Source: Ifrita kowaldi (taxonomy: Eukaryota; Chordata; Aves; Passeriformes; Cinclosomatidae). Taken from it: a DNA stretch of 64,000 nt. Location of the stretch: NCBI GenBank assembly GCA_013398055.1, contig VZRS01010806.1, positions 5,945 to 69,944 on the forward strand, read 5' to 3'. A program made the translations under genes and the position numbers. The notes under the pieces are model-generated. The model was given only the letters and a program-made list of their open reading frames with translations, did no database searches and was not told the origin of the DNA. Positions within the stretch are counted from its first letter, which is position 1. Each line of letters begins with the position of its first letter. Shown here one piece after another: positions 22,594-62,675 of this stretch.

Positions 22594-24156
22594 AATGCGA
22601 CCACTTCTTGCCAGAAATCAGCCCGTGGTCAGGAGGTGGTTGCACAACCTGAGTGCAGGGGCGGCTGTTTCAGAGCCTTTTGGATTAACAAACAGAAGGT
22701 TTAAATCTCTGGGAAGAAGAAATGTGGTGAGCTGGGGTTGGAAATACAGCCCTGGCTTCTCATTCTGGTAGATCCCGAGCTCCTGGCTCCCAAACTCATG
22801 ATATTATGGGCAGAAAAGCCAGTTTAGGTAATTGGTAGAGATTGCTATGATTTTATTAGCCCTGATGCCCTCCCCTCCAGGAGGTTTGCACGGCTGAGCA
22901 AAACAACCAGTGCCCATAAAGGCACAAAAATAGACCCAATTAAGTGGGTTTGGGGTTTTTTTCTTGTAAGGAATATTTCCAGCCTTTTGTGAAGGTTTTT
23001 CCAGCCCTCAAAATCAAGATTAATTGTATTTAGGGGCCAATAGCTGCATCTACTGCTGGTGGAGGGCGACTGTCCCATGTGGGGGTTTGGAACACATCAC
23101 CTGAGCTCTGGCTGCAAGTGGTACCCGGTGGGATGGGCAGGGCTTGGACACTGCATCACTCCAGGATAGCCAGAAATTGGCACTGCCAGATGAAAATCAG
23201 GCTTTGGGAATACTGGCTGGAGCCTCCTGCAGGAAAAGGAGCCTTATCTGGCGTTTTAAAAGCAGCAGCTGTTGTCAACTTTCTTCTCTGGAAGCTGGAA
23301 AGCAAAACTGCTCCTCCCCAGGCCTAGAGGTCACCTAATAAATGGGAAAGTCCCCAGACCCATGTCACTGGTAAATCTCAAGGCTGAAGAGGGAAGCCTT
23401 GAATCATGAAGAATTCCAGGGTGCATTATCCATGGAGGAAATGGGGGCAGGAGGTAAAATAGCACCCGAGGAGGGGAAAAACAGGAAAAGGCGCCTTTTG
23501 GACTCCAAAACGGAAAGGAAAAGGTTAAGCCTAAAGTCATGGAGAAGGGTGGGACAGAGTTAAAGGCTGGGAAGGGCAAAGGCAGGAGAGAAAGAGGAGA
23601 ATAGAGGGGCCAAAGCAAAGGGGAAGGACAGGAGGGAAAGGACAAGGGGAAGTTGCCTTGCTGCTTCACTCTCCATCCTCTGTGACAAGAACTGAGAAGG
23701 AAAAGGCTGAAATGAACAAATTTTTCTGACTTAACTGATGGTGTATTGATAGAGATAACACAAAAATCCACACTAACTATTCAATATTTCAGGCAGGTAA
23801 GACCAACAGGTAGGGCTGGTGCCACTGTGTGGCTGACAGTCGAACATCTCGTCATCTGGGAACCTGAGAGATCCCCCTGGAAGCTGTCTTTTCACCACGT
23901 CCAGCATGTCATAGGTACCCAGATCTATTTAATTGTTATCTCTAGAAGGTAATAAATGGGGCAAATGAGTTGTGTGTCAGGTCGTTGCCATTGTCATTCA
24001 GCCAAAGTTATGCTGCCAAAGCCAGAGATTTGGTAACATCAGGGGAGGCATAAAGGTCTACAGGGACTGGATGAGTTCACAGATTTTGTGGATGAAGAAA
24101 TAGTTTTTGCCTCTGAAAAACAGTAATTAAATGATGTTTTGCAGAGCTGTCCTTCA

Positions 24157-24196
24157 TAAGTAAAGTATGCCCTTTGTTAAGTAAAGTATGCCCTTT
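24157..24196. repeat. Two-copy 19-bp tandem repeat
   Basis: TAAGTAAAGTATGCCCTTT occurs at 24157-24175 and again at 24178-24196, a 21-bp period. It is a small local duplication with no evident function. Confidence 0.8.
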
Positions 24197-25200
24197 ATTA
24201 CATGTTTCATCATAAATCTATTAAGTCAAAATAAGGGCTTGTTCCAGCTTTGATGCTCCAGCAGGTGTGCATCATCCGAAATCACCCAAAATGCTTGGAG
24301 CACAAATTCTTTTTCTAACTCTTCTGCAAAGAATCTCTCACAGATCATTTCTCCTCTTTAATTATAGATTGCATGAAGCAACAGAAGCATGAAAAGACTT
24401 AAATTGGGAATTAAAACCTGTTTTTCTTCCAGCTTGAAATTCTCTACTTGAAATAAGTGTATTCATCTCTCCTTTTGGAGGCATCCTGTGGCTTTACCTA
24501 CAGGGAATTTTGGATTGGATTTTGATCACCAAGGCCTCAGCTTCTCCTCTTCGCCCCAAAACCCAACCCAATCACCCAGCTGGAAGGCAAGGCTCTCCAC
24601 CCTGCTCTGGAGTGATGCTCTGGCAGCATTCCTTCTGGATAACGCGACTGCAGAGTGATGCTTCACCAGAAATGGCTGCAGCAGGACCATCCCCACGTCT
24701 GAATCCTCCTTCCAGCACCCAGCAGCCCCGCCATCGTCCTACACCAGCAGTGGAGGTAAGCAGGGCGTTCCAAAGGTGGCTTTTCCCAAATGGTGATCCT
24801 TTCCTACCATTCCAGGCATTGCTGTGCTGATGGGTTGGGAACAAAGCTCCCACTGAGGTCCTACCAAGGAAATCCCAAACCAGAATTCCTGATGGGAAGC
24901 TGGCAGACTGGCACGTTGTTTTCCCTCCTTGCTTTTTCCATCGTGCTCTGGCCGCTGTGACAGCTTGGATGACAAGTTCCTCAAGGCAGGAATTACCTCT
25001 GGGGAAAGATTTTGGGCTGCTCAGCGTAACCCAAATAGCCGCTGGGCCCCAGGGGAGTATAATCCAAGCACAACTGGTGTTACTGGTGTGGCAGCACGGC
25101 TCCCTCCCTGGAGCTGGCCTTGGAGTCCTATCCAGAAGAAAAAAATAGCCGGACACAGCAAGTGGAAATGGTGTCAGGAGGTATGTTCCTCTGTGGTGAT

Positions 25201-25351
25201 GGATGCCCCATCCCTGGAAGTGTCCAGAGCCAGGCTGGACAGGGCTTGGAGCAACTTGAGATAGTGGAAAGTGTCCCTGCCCACGGCAGGGGGTGGAATG
25301 AGATGATCTTGAAAGTGCCATCCAACCCAAACCATTCCACGATTCTATGAT
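25201..25351 (+). mobile_element. CR1 LINE 3' fragment
   Basis: It reads CCCCATCCCTGGAAGTGTCC, then GGCTTGGAGCAACTTGAGA and ends CCATTCCACGATTCTATGAT. The terminal ATTCTATG word is the CR1 3' hallmark, so this copy is in + orientation. Confidence 0.85.
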
Positions 25352-25661
25352 GTGGGAAGCCCTTCTACCACAGTGCTGGATTGAATTGAATTCAGCAGTT
25401 GAATTCTGTTGAGTTTTTTAGGGGAGTACTTGATTTATTTGCCCCTTGTCAGGGTGGTGAGGAGGAGGAGCCTGAGGAAGCACAGCACGTATTGAACTGT
25501 GCAGTCCCACCTCTGGAGCTTTGGTGCTGCCCTTTGGAAAACCCAGGGGGTGTGGGCTTTCCTTGGAGAGCCAGCAAGATGGCATCCAGGAACAAGGCCA
25601 GCGCCTCCTTCCATCTGTTTCCCCCCAAAAACAGGAGGAGAGGGAAGAAGGAAAAATTAAA

Positions 25662-25835
25662 TGGAATCATGGAATGGTTTGGGTTGGAAGGGACCTTAAA
25701 ACTCTTTTTTTTTTCAACCTCCTGCCATGGGCACGGACACCTTCCACTATCCCAGGTTGCCCCAAACCCCCTCCAACCTGGCCTTGGACACTTCCAGGGA
25801 TGGGGCATCTTCAATTTCTCTGTTAGGGATGTTTC
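25662..25835 (-). mobile_element. CR1 LINE 3' fragment
   Basis: GGAATCATGGAATGGTTTGG followed by TTGGAAGGGACCTTAAAAC and CTTGGACACTTCCAGGGATG on the + strand is the reverse complement of a CR1 3' end. A run of T (about 25706-25715) interrupts it. It lies 50 bp upstream of the CpG-rich ADAMTS14 promoter block. Confidence 0.85.
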
Positions 25836-26104
25836 CACACCTGGAAAACACCCCAGATGTTCCCAAACAGGATGTTTACCTGCACCTCACTCGGCGGCAG
25901 CGCTCTAAGTTGGGAGACAATTTGGCTCTCCCTATGGACCATCTCCGAGCGGAGTCCCGCTACAGCGAGGGGCCGGGAGGTGGGATTTGGGGAGAGGGGC
26001 AGAGCTGGGGGGGCTCCCCGGCTCCGGGAGCGTCTCGCCTTTGTTCGGGCAGCGGTGGAGCCGGGCGGCCGCGGGGCGGGGAGGGATGGAGAGGCGGGAT
26101 GGTG

Positions 26105-26343
26105 NNNNNNNNNNNNNNNNNNNNNNNNNNNNNNNNNNNNNNNNNNNNNNNNNNNNNNNNNNNNNNNNNNNNNNNNNNNNNNNNNNNNNNNNNNNNNNNN
26201 NNNNNNNNNNNNNNNNNNNNNNNNNNNNNNNNNNNNNNNNNNNNNNNNNNNNNNNNNNNNNNNNNNNNNNNNNNNNNNNNNNNNNNNNNNNNNNNNNNNN
26301 NNNNNNNNNNNNNNNNNNNNNNNNNNNNNNNNNNNNNNNNNNN
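26105..26343. other. Assembly gap (239 N) removing ADAMTS14 start
   Basis: A run of N inside the G/C-rich promoter/exon 1 block. The ATG and first part of the signal peptide of ADAMTS14 are lost or unresolved. ATGs at 26086 and 26099 lie just before the gap, but frame continuity depends on its true length. Confidence 0.95.
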
Positions 26344-55240
<28,897 letters not shown>

Positions 55241-57516
55241 CCTGCTCAGGACCACCTCACTGTGGGGCGGGGAAAGCCTTTCTCCCTCTTCCCCCCCTTT
55301 CTCCCTTTCTTTTTCCTCTCCCCCCAACCTCCAGCAATGGTTTTCATGGGTGGCACTGCCAGGTTTGGAAACGACCCGGCTCCACACCCAGAAATTCCTG
55401 GGAAAACCACTCATTTCTCATGATCCCCCTTGCCCTCCCAGCCGTGCCATGGTGCTTTTGACAGCGCCATGGAAAAAAAGGTGGAAAGGAGCAAAAAAAG
55501 CTGCGGGTAGATAGGCTGCTTCCTCCCAAGGTGCTAAAAAGATGTGGGAGGGGGATGGCTTTAATGTTGCTTTTTCCTTCCCCCTGCTCCAAGCAGCAAC
55601 ACAGGATGTGCTGGAAAGGAGGGTCCTGGCTTGGTGATTCAGCCCTGCAACTTAGGGATAGCAGTGGGAGGACACTGGGAATCTGAGGGGACAGGGAAAC
55701 TGGAGGGAGGTGGTGAGGGGAGGAGAGGGGAAATGTGGGGAAATCCCAAACTGCTGCTCTGGGCTGTCCCTGCTGGGGTAGAGAGTTTGGGAAACATGTC
55801 TGGGGGAAGGTGGAACATGTCAAGCATAGAGCAGCTCCTGTCCTGGAGGCGGGAGATGGTCCAGGAAATTCCCAAGTGGGCAATAAGAACCACAGGTCAA
55901 AGACCAAAAATGCCAGTCACCTGGGGGGTGACATTTTTTTTAGCCAATACTGCCCTTGGCCAGCCTTGAGCTGATACCGATGCCCAGCCTCCTCAGGATC
56001 ACCAGCCTCATCCCTGCAGCCTTGGATCCAGCGCCTGTGGGGCAGCAACAGCTTCCAGGGGGAAATGGGAGTGACTGGGAAGTCAGGAATGGATTTTAGG
56101 GGCAGTTACAAGGAGGGGAGAGAGATGAAGATTCATCCTCACCTCTCGTTGCTTGGGAAGGGGTGGAAAGGGGGTGATTAATGCCGTTACAAATTATTGT
56201 GCCAAGTACTAAACATTTGCACAGCACTTTAGGAGCCTTGGGCTGCCCTCCCTTGCTAGGTGTTGGGCCAGCTCCAGGCACAGGGTTTGCCTTGACAAGT
56301 TTCAGTCCTCAAAACCTCCCCAGAATGGTATCTCTGAGGGGGCTGCCATGGTTTTGGTACTTAGAGCACCTCCGGGTGCAGCAGCAGGGGAAGGTGGGCA
56401 TCTGTGGGGGAGGAGGTTTTGGGAACGGGGAGGTGGTGGAGTCCGAGGAAGGCAAGGCTTGGCAGATAGACCAGTCTGGCATTGCAAAGTGGGATGTCCT
56501 TGGGAGCACATGCATGGTGTGGGTGCATCCGCTGGCCCTGATGGTCCTGCTTCCCCAGTATCCAAGGAGTAGATGTGGCATCCCTCGGGACAGTGTTTGT
56601 AAGCTCTGCAGGAATCCAGGGCTGGCCATCTTGCTGGTGAGGTGGCCTGGGGTGATTTTCCCGGTCTGGCACGGATTGTGACAGGGTTGAGGAAATGGAT
56701 GCCGGCCCCTCTGCATTCCTGATGTTTTAAGCATTGGACTCTGCAGTGCTGCCCCGGAGGTTCCCAACACCCTCCTGCTGCCGAGTCACGGCTAGACAAG
56801 CATTTTTCCAGCTCCTCTTAAAGCACCTGAGGCTGGAGGTCCCTGGCCTCCTGGGTGCTGCCCTTTGGCATTAGGGTGGGCATCCCAAAACATGGAACAA
56901 AGCCCCCCATCTGTCTGAGCCACACAACTGGCACACCTCATGGGAGTGGGCACATGGAGGGTGCCTGTGGAGTGTCCAGATCCAGGACATGCAGGTATTG
57001 GTACCCACAGGGGATCCTGTGGGGATACCAGGGTGGGATTCATCCCTTGGCGTGCCGCCACCTCCACCATGCCCCTTGCCAGCCCCTCCATGGGAGTGCC
57101 AGCATTTATTTATTGTGCCAAAGATAACGCTTTGTTTACTCTCCAAGGAGCATAAGAAAAAGACCTTCTTCCCCTCAAAAATGGGCTGGGATGTCCTTCC
57201 TCCCAAGTTCCCAGCTGCGCCCCTCCCATTCCATGCTGGCCTGGGCCTCGGTGCTTTATTGCTTAAGAAATATTTGGAGTGGTTCCCTGCTACACCTTGG
57301 GGGAGAGAGCTGTGGCTCAGGACTGACCCAGCTCCTTGCACCCACAGCTGGGGTCCCTCGGGGGTGTTTGGGCAGGGGGGCTGCACTGCAGGTGCTGATC
57401 CCAACGTCGAGCCAAGAGGTGGGGGAGATCTAAAGCAGGGTGTGATAACCTCCCCCCGACCAGCTGTGGGTGCTCTGGGGTGGTGATGCTACAGGGCTGG
57501 CACCCAGCACTGCCTG

Positions 57517-57665
57517 TTTCATGGAATCCTGGCATGGTCTGGGTTGGAAGAAACTGTAATGCTCATCTAGTTCCAGCCCTCCTGCCATGGGCAGGGACAC
57601 CTTCCATAAGACCAGGTTGCTCCAAGCCCCATCCTGGCCTTGAACACTTCCAGGGATGGGGAATT
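57517..57665 (-). mobile_element. CR1 LINE 3' fragment
   Basis: TCATGGAATCCTGGCATGGT, GCTCATCTAGTTCCAGCCCT and AAGACCAGGTTGCTCCAAGC on the + strand are the reverse complement of a CR1 3' end. It is probably inside the ADAMTS14 3' UTR. Confidence 0.87.
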
Positions 57666-57931
57666 TTTTCCAGCTGGAGGCAGGCTGAGGTTGGGTTGCT
57701 TTGTCCTGTCTCTGGTCCTGTCTCCAGGAGGAGAGGATGACTCTGGTCCCCTGCACCCTCCTAAGCCAGGTGGATGCATGGAGTTGTTCCTGTGCTGTAA
57801 CCTTGTCCAGTGTTACCATGATGTATAAAGTTTTGTACATACGAGATTCAGAGCTTTTTAACTTTTAATATTTATTAATTTTGTTGGGTTCCCTTTTTTT
57901 TTTCTTTTTGAACTCTAACATAAGAAAAAAA

Positions 57932-57937
57932 AATAAA
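57932..57937 (+). terminator. ADAMTS14: Candidate poly(A) signal
   Basis: AATAAA in an A-rich context about 2.7 kb after the ADAMTS14 stop codon. Use is inferred. Confidence 0.4.
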
Positions 57938-58114
57938 TCCACATAAAAATCTCTTGCTGTTGATCTGTTTTGGGGATGGGTGTGTGGAGGGGGAAATGTG
58001 AGCATGACCCATGTGTGGTTGTTGAAATGGATTTACTTTGTGTTATTTCAACCCCCTCCCTCCTCTTTATCAGCCAGAATTTCACGTTGCTGTTTTGAGG
58101 AGGAAGAAAACCTC

Positions 58115-58166
58115 TAGGTGTATACATACATATACATACATATGTATATGTATATATATACATAAA
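58115..58166. repeat. TATACA/TATG microsatellite
   Basis: Alternating TATACATACA and TATGTATATG words make a short, partly palindromic A/T-rich microsatellite just before the second AATAAA. Confidence 0.75.
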
Positions 58167-58184
58167 CAGTTTAGCCAGTGCTGA

Positions 58185-58190
58185 AATAAA
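58185..58190 (+). terminator. ADAMTS14: Candidate distal poly(A) signal
   Basis: AATAAA followed by a TGTGTTACTG stretch, a plausible GU-rich downstream element. It could be the distal end of the ADAMTS14 transcript. Confidence 0.45.
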
Positions 58191-58544
58191 TACTGATGTG
58201 TTACTGGCTCAGGCCAAAAAAGAGCTCCTGATGCCATGGCCAGGTAAAAAATGTAAAGTGGTGAAACCAGGGGTAGGGATGAGGCCAGAGAAGAAATGTC
58301 AGGGTGTGTTTTGGCAGCCCTTCCTTTTCCTGTTTGATGTCACAACGCAGCTCCTGCTGCTAGGTTTTTTAGGCAGCCCCTCATACAAGGTTCGGTGTTG
58401 CCTCGATTGTCCCAGCTTATGGATGCTCCACTCCATCCTCAAAGCAGAAGCCCGGTGCTGGGAGAAGGGAATGTGTTCTCTGTGCTCAGGGTTGTGCTTG
58501 GTGGGCGTACGACTGCTGGCGGCCACGGCGGCAATGAGCAGAGA

Positions 58545-58680
58545 ATCACAGAATCCAGAGAATCACAGAATCTTGGAACACTTTGGGTTGGGAGGGACCT
58601 TCAAGCTCCTCTCATTCCAATCCCCTGCTGCAGGCAGGGACACCCTCCACTAGACTGGGTTGTTCCAAGCCTGAAGGACG
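58545..58680 (-). mobile_element. CR1 LINE 3' fragment
   Basis: A doubled AGAATCACAGAATC start, then GGGTTGGGAGGGACCTTCAA and CTCCACTAGACTGGGTTGTT on the + strand, form the reverse complement of a CR1 3' end, including its terminal 8-bp-type repeats. Confidence 0.85.
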
Positions 58681-59513
58681 CCACCCGACGATGGACCATG
58701 CTGCCAGACAGCAGCTGGGAATAAGGAGTGCTCAAGGACAAGAGGGGAGGGGCTGGAGGGAATGGCCGGTCTTCCCTCTCGAGGTGCTCTCCCTGCCTTG
58801 CTTCCTGCGCTTTGCAGGCAGCTAGGAATGACCCCCAGGGCACGGCTGGGAGGGGACGCTTGAGTGGTCCCCAGTGCCACTTTATCAAGGGCCATGGGGA
58901 CAATGGCAAACTGCTGGCGCTTGCATGGGAGGGAGATGAAGATAACGTGGCTTTGCCCTCAGGGTGTGTGGGAGCTGCTTTAAAGCCACACTCACACAAA
59001 ATGGTGCTTCCTGTGGAAGCTTCATAGGTGGTGTGGTGGTGAGTGATGCTGCTGTAATCCCTCAAAAAACACTTTCTTTTCCTCTTTCCTGCTTTACACC
59101 CTTTTAAATGTCTCCTGCAGACCTCTGGTGCTCACAGTGATCACACTACAGTGATCTTTTGGCATGATGTCACTCAGTCCTTCCCCTTGTGTTTTTGATG
59201 GTCCCTCTTAAAAGGTTAAACCCAAACCCTACCAGGGCATTCCTTAAAATCCAGCCAGACTGGATTCCTCTGGATCTTTGCAGTTTTTCAAGTGCTTTGA
59301 AAACCCTGCTTGGATTTTACCATGGAAAAAGTTCTTCCACCTGTATGTTGGATGCTTCCCTTTCACACGGCACCACTGCAGCTCATCACACCTCAGGTTT
59401 TTAGGCTGCAGCAGCCAAAATATTTGGCCAAAGAGGGATTTTTGGATTTATAAGGGATAGGAGAGACTTCAAGGCTTGCAACTGGTGTGGTTGTGGTTTT
59501 TCTTGCTGGGATG

Positions 59514-59650
59514 GCCGGGCCAGGTTGGATGGGGCTTGGAGCAACTTGGTCTGGTGGAGGATGCCCTGCCCATGGCAGGGGCTGGAATGAGATGAGATTT
59601 AAAGTCCCTTCCAACCCAAAGCAGTCAGGGATTCTATGGTTCTGTGAGAT
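59514..59650 (+). mobile_element. CR1 LINE 3' fragment
   Basis: CCAGGTTGGATGGGGCTTGG, TGCCCATGGCAGGGGCTGGA and the ending GGGATTCTATGGTTCTGTG show a + oriented CR1 3' end. Confidence 0.87.
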
Positions 59651-60285
59651 GGGGCAGAGCAGGTGCTTGTCCCCATTGTCCCCATGGGAACTGGGATCAT
59701 GGCTGTGTCTCCAAACGCCTTCTTCACTGCTAATTTTCCTACAGCAAGCATTGCATCCCTTCAATACTCGTACTGTTGGCCAGGATGGAGTGGGTGGAAC
59801 AGCTTTCTAGGAAAACTTCGGCTTTCTTTCCCATGGATTTTGCCGAAGGGTTTTATTCCAGCCCTGGAGCTTTGTTGGCCCGGCTCAGCCATTTCCCAGG
59901 CTCCCCACCTGACTCACCAGCCCTGACCCTGAGTTTTCCCCCCCCGGCTTTTCCTGCAGGGATCATCTCATGGCACATCTGCTGTGGTTTGCCCAGCTGT
60001 GTCCCATTGCAGCTTCCCAGCTTTCTCCCTGCATTCCTGATTGCTGGGCAGGTTATAACAGCAACCCCACCAGTTACTGCTCCTTGGATGTTCCAGACTG
60101 GTTCCGGGGCACTGTGGCTCTCAGATAAGCATGTGCAGGGATCCTGGTGTGATGTGCGTGTCCCAAGGCAGCTGCCAGCTCTGCAGTGGAGGTTTGGGAT
60201 GTGCAGCTGCAGCTTTATGTGAGGTTTGCTGTTACCACAGATCAGTGCTGGGATTTTCACCGCTGCTTTGGTGAGTTATAAACTG

Positions 60286-60440
60286 TTTTGTTTGGGGTTC
60301 TTTTGTTGTTGGGTTTTCGTTTTGTTTTGGGTTTTTTGGGGGCTTTGCTTTGGGTTTGTTTGTTTGTTTTGTTTTGGTTTTGTTTTGGTTTTTTGTTTTG
60401 GTTTTGTGGTTTGTTGTTGTTGTTTGGGGTTTTTTTGGTG
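60286..60440. repeat. G/T-rich low-complexity tract
   Basis: The + strand consists almost only of G and T, with GTTTTG and TTTGGG words and many runs of three or more G. The other strand is C/A-rich. Open frames through it give Phe/Gly/Leu/Val-rich nonsense. Confidence 0.85.
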
Positions 60441-61194
60441 GAGTTTGGGGAGTCTCTGGGGCCCAGCAGTCAGGAAATAGAATTCTTTGCATTGCAGGCT
60501 GCCTAGGAAGGAAAGAGCAGTGGCTGATTAGAGCTCTGTCCCAGCACTTTAGAGCTGCCTCTCCACTAAATTCCCAAGAAGAGCTGATCCTCGCCATTCC
60601 CTCACTTTTGTGCACTCTTTCTCATGGTTGTTTTGTCTCTGCAGCCAGCTGGAATAGGCAGGCAGATAATGTTTTGTCGCCCCATTTGGTGAGTGGTGTC
60701 CATGTGCTCTCCTGAGGGCTGTATGGGATAATCTCCTGGCAACAGGGTGACTTGCCGGGAGAAAGAAAACGTGGAAAACTGCTTATGCTGGCAAGCCTGG
60801 AGGCCAGGAGGGGAAGGCACTGCCACCCAAAACCCAGGTCAGAAGGGTGAGGGGCTGCCAAGGGTTCCCCATATCCATCACAGAAGTCCCTCGACCTCGT
60901 GTGCCGCTTGAGGGACATCCCTGGGGGGCTGGAGCGGAGGGGTTTGATTCCGACATCTCCGTCAGACCTGGCTGCAGCCGCTGGAGGTCACTGCTGATCT
61001 GCAGCTCCACACGGAAAGCCGCTCCTGGAGAGGCGGCAGGAGCCCTGCTCCGCTTGCAAAATTCCTGGGAGATGGATAGTGGCTGTCCTGGGGGATCTTC
61101 ACCAGAAGTCACATCTGGCACTCCAACCCTGCCTGATGGTCCCTTTCCCTTGCTCCTGGATGGAATGACTCTTTGGGAGGATGAGGGAGCTGGG

Positions 61195-61425
61195 AAAGGG
61201 GCTCAGCCTGGAGAAAGAGGCTCAGGGGGAACCTGGTTCACCACAACTCCCTGACAGAAGGGTGCGGCCGGGGAGGGGTCAGGCCCTGCTCCCAGGGGAC
61301 TAGGGACAGGATGAGAGGAAACGGCCTCAGGCTGTGCCAGGAGAGGTTGGAAATGAGGACAAATTTCTTCACGAAGAGGGCTGGAACAGGCTGCTCAGGG
61401 CAGTGGTGGAGTCACCATTCCTGCA
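61195..61425 (+). mobile_element. CR1 LINE fragment (internal 3' region)
   Basis: GGCCTCAGGCTGTGCCAGGA, AATTTCTTCACGAAGAGGGC and GGAACAGGCTGCTCAGGGCA match the part of CR1 upstream of its very end, in + orientation. Confidence 0.8.
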
Positions 61426-62669
61426 AGGATAAAATGCATCCAGGTCCAGGTCCCTTTCTGCCCACTTAAAATGAGGTGGCTCCATTCCAGCTCCGTGGGC
61501 ACAGTGCCACCCATACTGGGGATCTGGGGCTGAAAGGTCCCTTCTAGGAGGGTTTGGAGCCATTGCCAAGGAAATGGGTGACTTTACCAAAAGGCCCTTG
61601 TCCCTTCATTGCCTTTGCTGCTGGAGCATCTAACCAGGACTGGGGAAAAAAAATCACTGGGAAGGGCTTTGGAAACTTCAGGATTCAGTGGCTCAGCAGG
61701 ACAGCAAAGCTTCCAGCAGCAAAGCAAACTGGTAAAATCCCTATTCAAATGTCCTCACCACTTCCAAGGGGTCTGGAAACACATTCCCAACTCCAGTCCC
61801 AGCTACAGGACCTGTTCCCTCTGTCAGGACAAATATCCTTTGGGGCTGGAAGTTCAGCTGATTTGGGGTAAATCTCATCTGAATGACAAATCTGCCTTCG
61901 TTGGTCTCTAGAGGAGGAGAAAGATGAAAGGGAATGATGGAAAAAGTCCCAAATGGCAGGTGGGTGCCTCTTGGCTTTGTCTGAGGAGCAAACACTAAGA
62001 CTGAGAGGTTTCAGGTCAAAACAGTCCCTCACAAACCCCTGTCAGAGCAGTGGGGTTAGATTGGGATTAAGGCTTGTGCAGATGTGTAGGGGAGATCATA
62101 GCAACTCATCAGGGTGTAAAACACATCTGGAATCAGCCAAAATCCTGATTCTGAGACTGGGGGAATGGGGAAGAACAGGATGCTCCTTTGAGAGGGTGAA
62201 GCTGGGGAGCAGGTGGGAGCTGCTATCAGCTCTGCAGAAAGTGATCCGGGCTCCCTCCTGCCAGGGTCGTGCTGGGATCCTCCTGTTCAGACCCCAGGGC
62301 CATTACTGTCTGTATCCTTGAGGCCAGCTCCGAGTGAGACTGCCCTGGGATCAGCAGAGCCCTGGTGCACGGGAAGCCCTGAGTTTAAGCAGAGTCTTGG
62401 AGGGCCTCCAATACCTTTGCAGGAATTGGCAGGAGAGGATAAGGCGGCCCCATGGGAACCCTCTGGCAGGGTTGCTGTCAACCCTAAGGGTGCTCCAGGG
62501 GCGTTTAGGAGCAGAAGTAGCCTTTGCATCCCTGTTTTGGAGGGCATTTAGGGCACCCTAAATACAGACCTAGAAAGCAGGTTCTTGCTGGAAGTGCCTC
62601 TCCCTTCCTCCCATCCGTGTGTCCAGAAAAGTTAAGAGTCAACCAGAGACAATATAAAAATACATGACA

Positions 62670-62675
62670 TTTATT
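62670..62675 (-). terminator. Candidate minus-strand poly(A) signal
   Basis: TTTATT on the + strand is AATAAA on the minus strand, in an A/T-rich 3' UTR-like context. It is only a hint of a convergent gene. Confidence 0.25.

Larger units (their letters stand above)
14396..25880. other. Intergenic region between PALD1 and ADAMTS14
   Basis: About 11.5 kb with no recognisable gene on either strand. Content: an A/T-rich microsatellite-like stretch and hairpin at 14430-14570, A/T-rich DNA at 15920-16160, short homopolymers near 18280 and 19678, an AAT run near 18886-18902, an A-rich tract at 21716-21782, the 60-T tract at 22531-22590, a 19-bp tandem pair at 24157-24196, and two CR1 pieces near 25.2 and 25.7 kb. 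In human, PRF1 lies between these two genes. I see no long open frames with perforin-like features here. Confidence 0.7.
55241..58210 (+). other. ADAMTS14: Probable ADAMTS14 3' UTR
   Basis: No open frame resembles a known protein. AATAAA occurs at 57932-57937 and 58185-58190, and the A/T-rich 57790-58190 region looks like a typical 3' UTR end. A CR1 fragment lies at 57517-57665. UTR extent is inferred from these signals only. Confidence 0.5.

Noticed and set aside
22845..23771. Possible retrocopy next to the poly-T tract
   Set aside because: The open frames beside the tract show no recognisable protein and I see no target-site duplication.
23750..23945. 11-bp inverted repeat TAGAGATAACA / TGTTATCTCTA enclosing about 174 bp, with TA at the edges, possible MITE
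   Set aside because: A few such pairs are expected by chance in 64 kb, and there is no other transposon feature. A multi-copy search would be needed.
60226..60480. Hydrophobic Phe/Leu/Val/Gly-rich open frame resembling a membrane protein
   Set aside because: It is the translation of a G/T-rich low-complexity tract.
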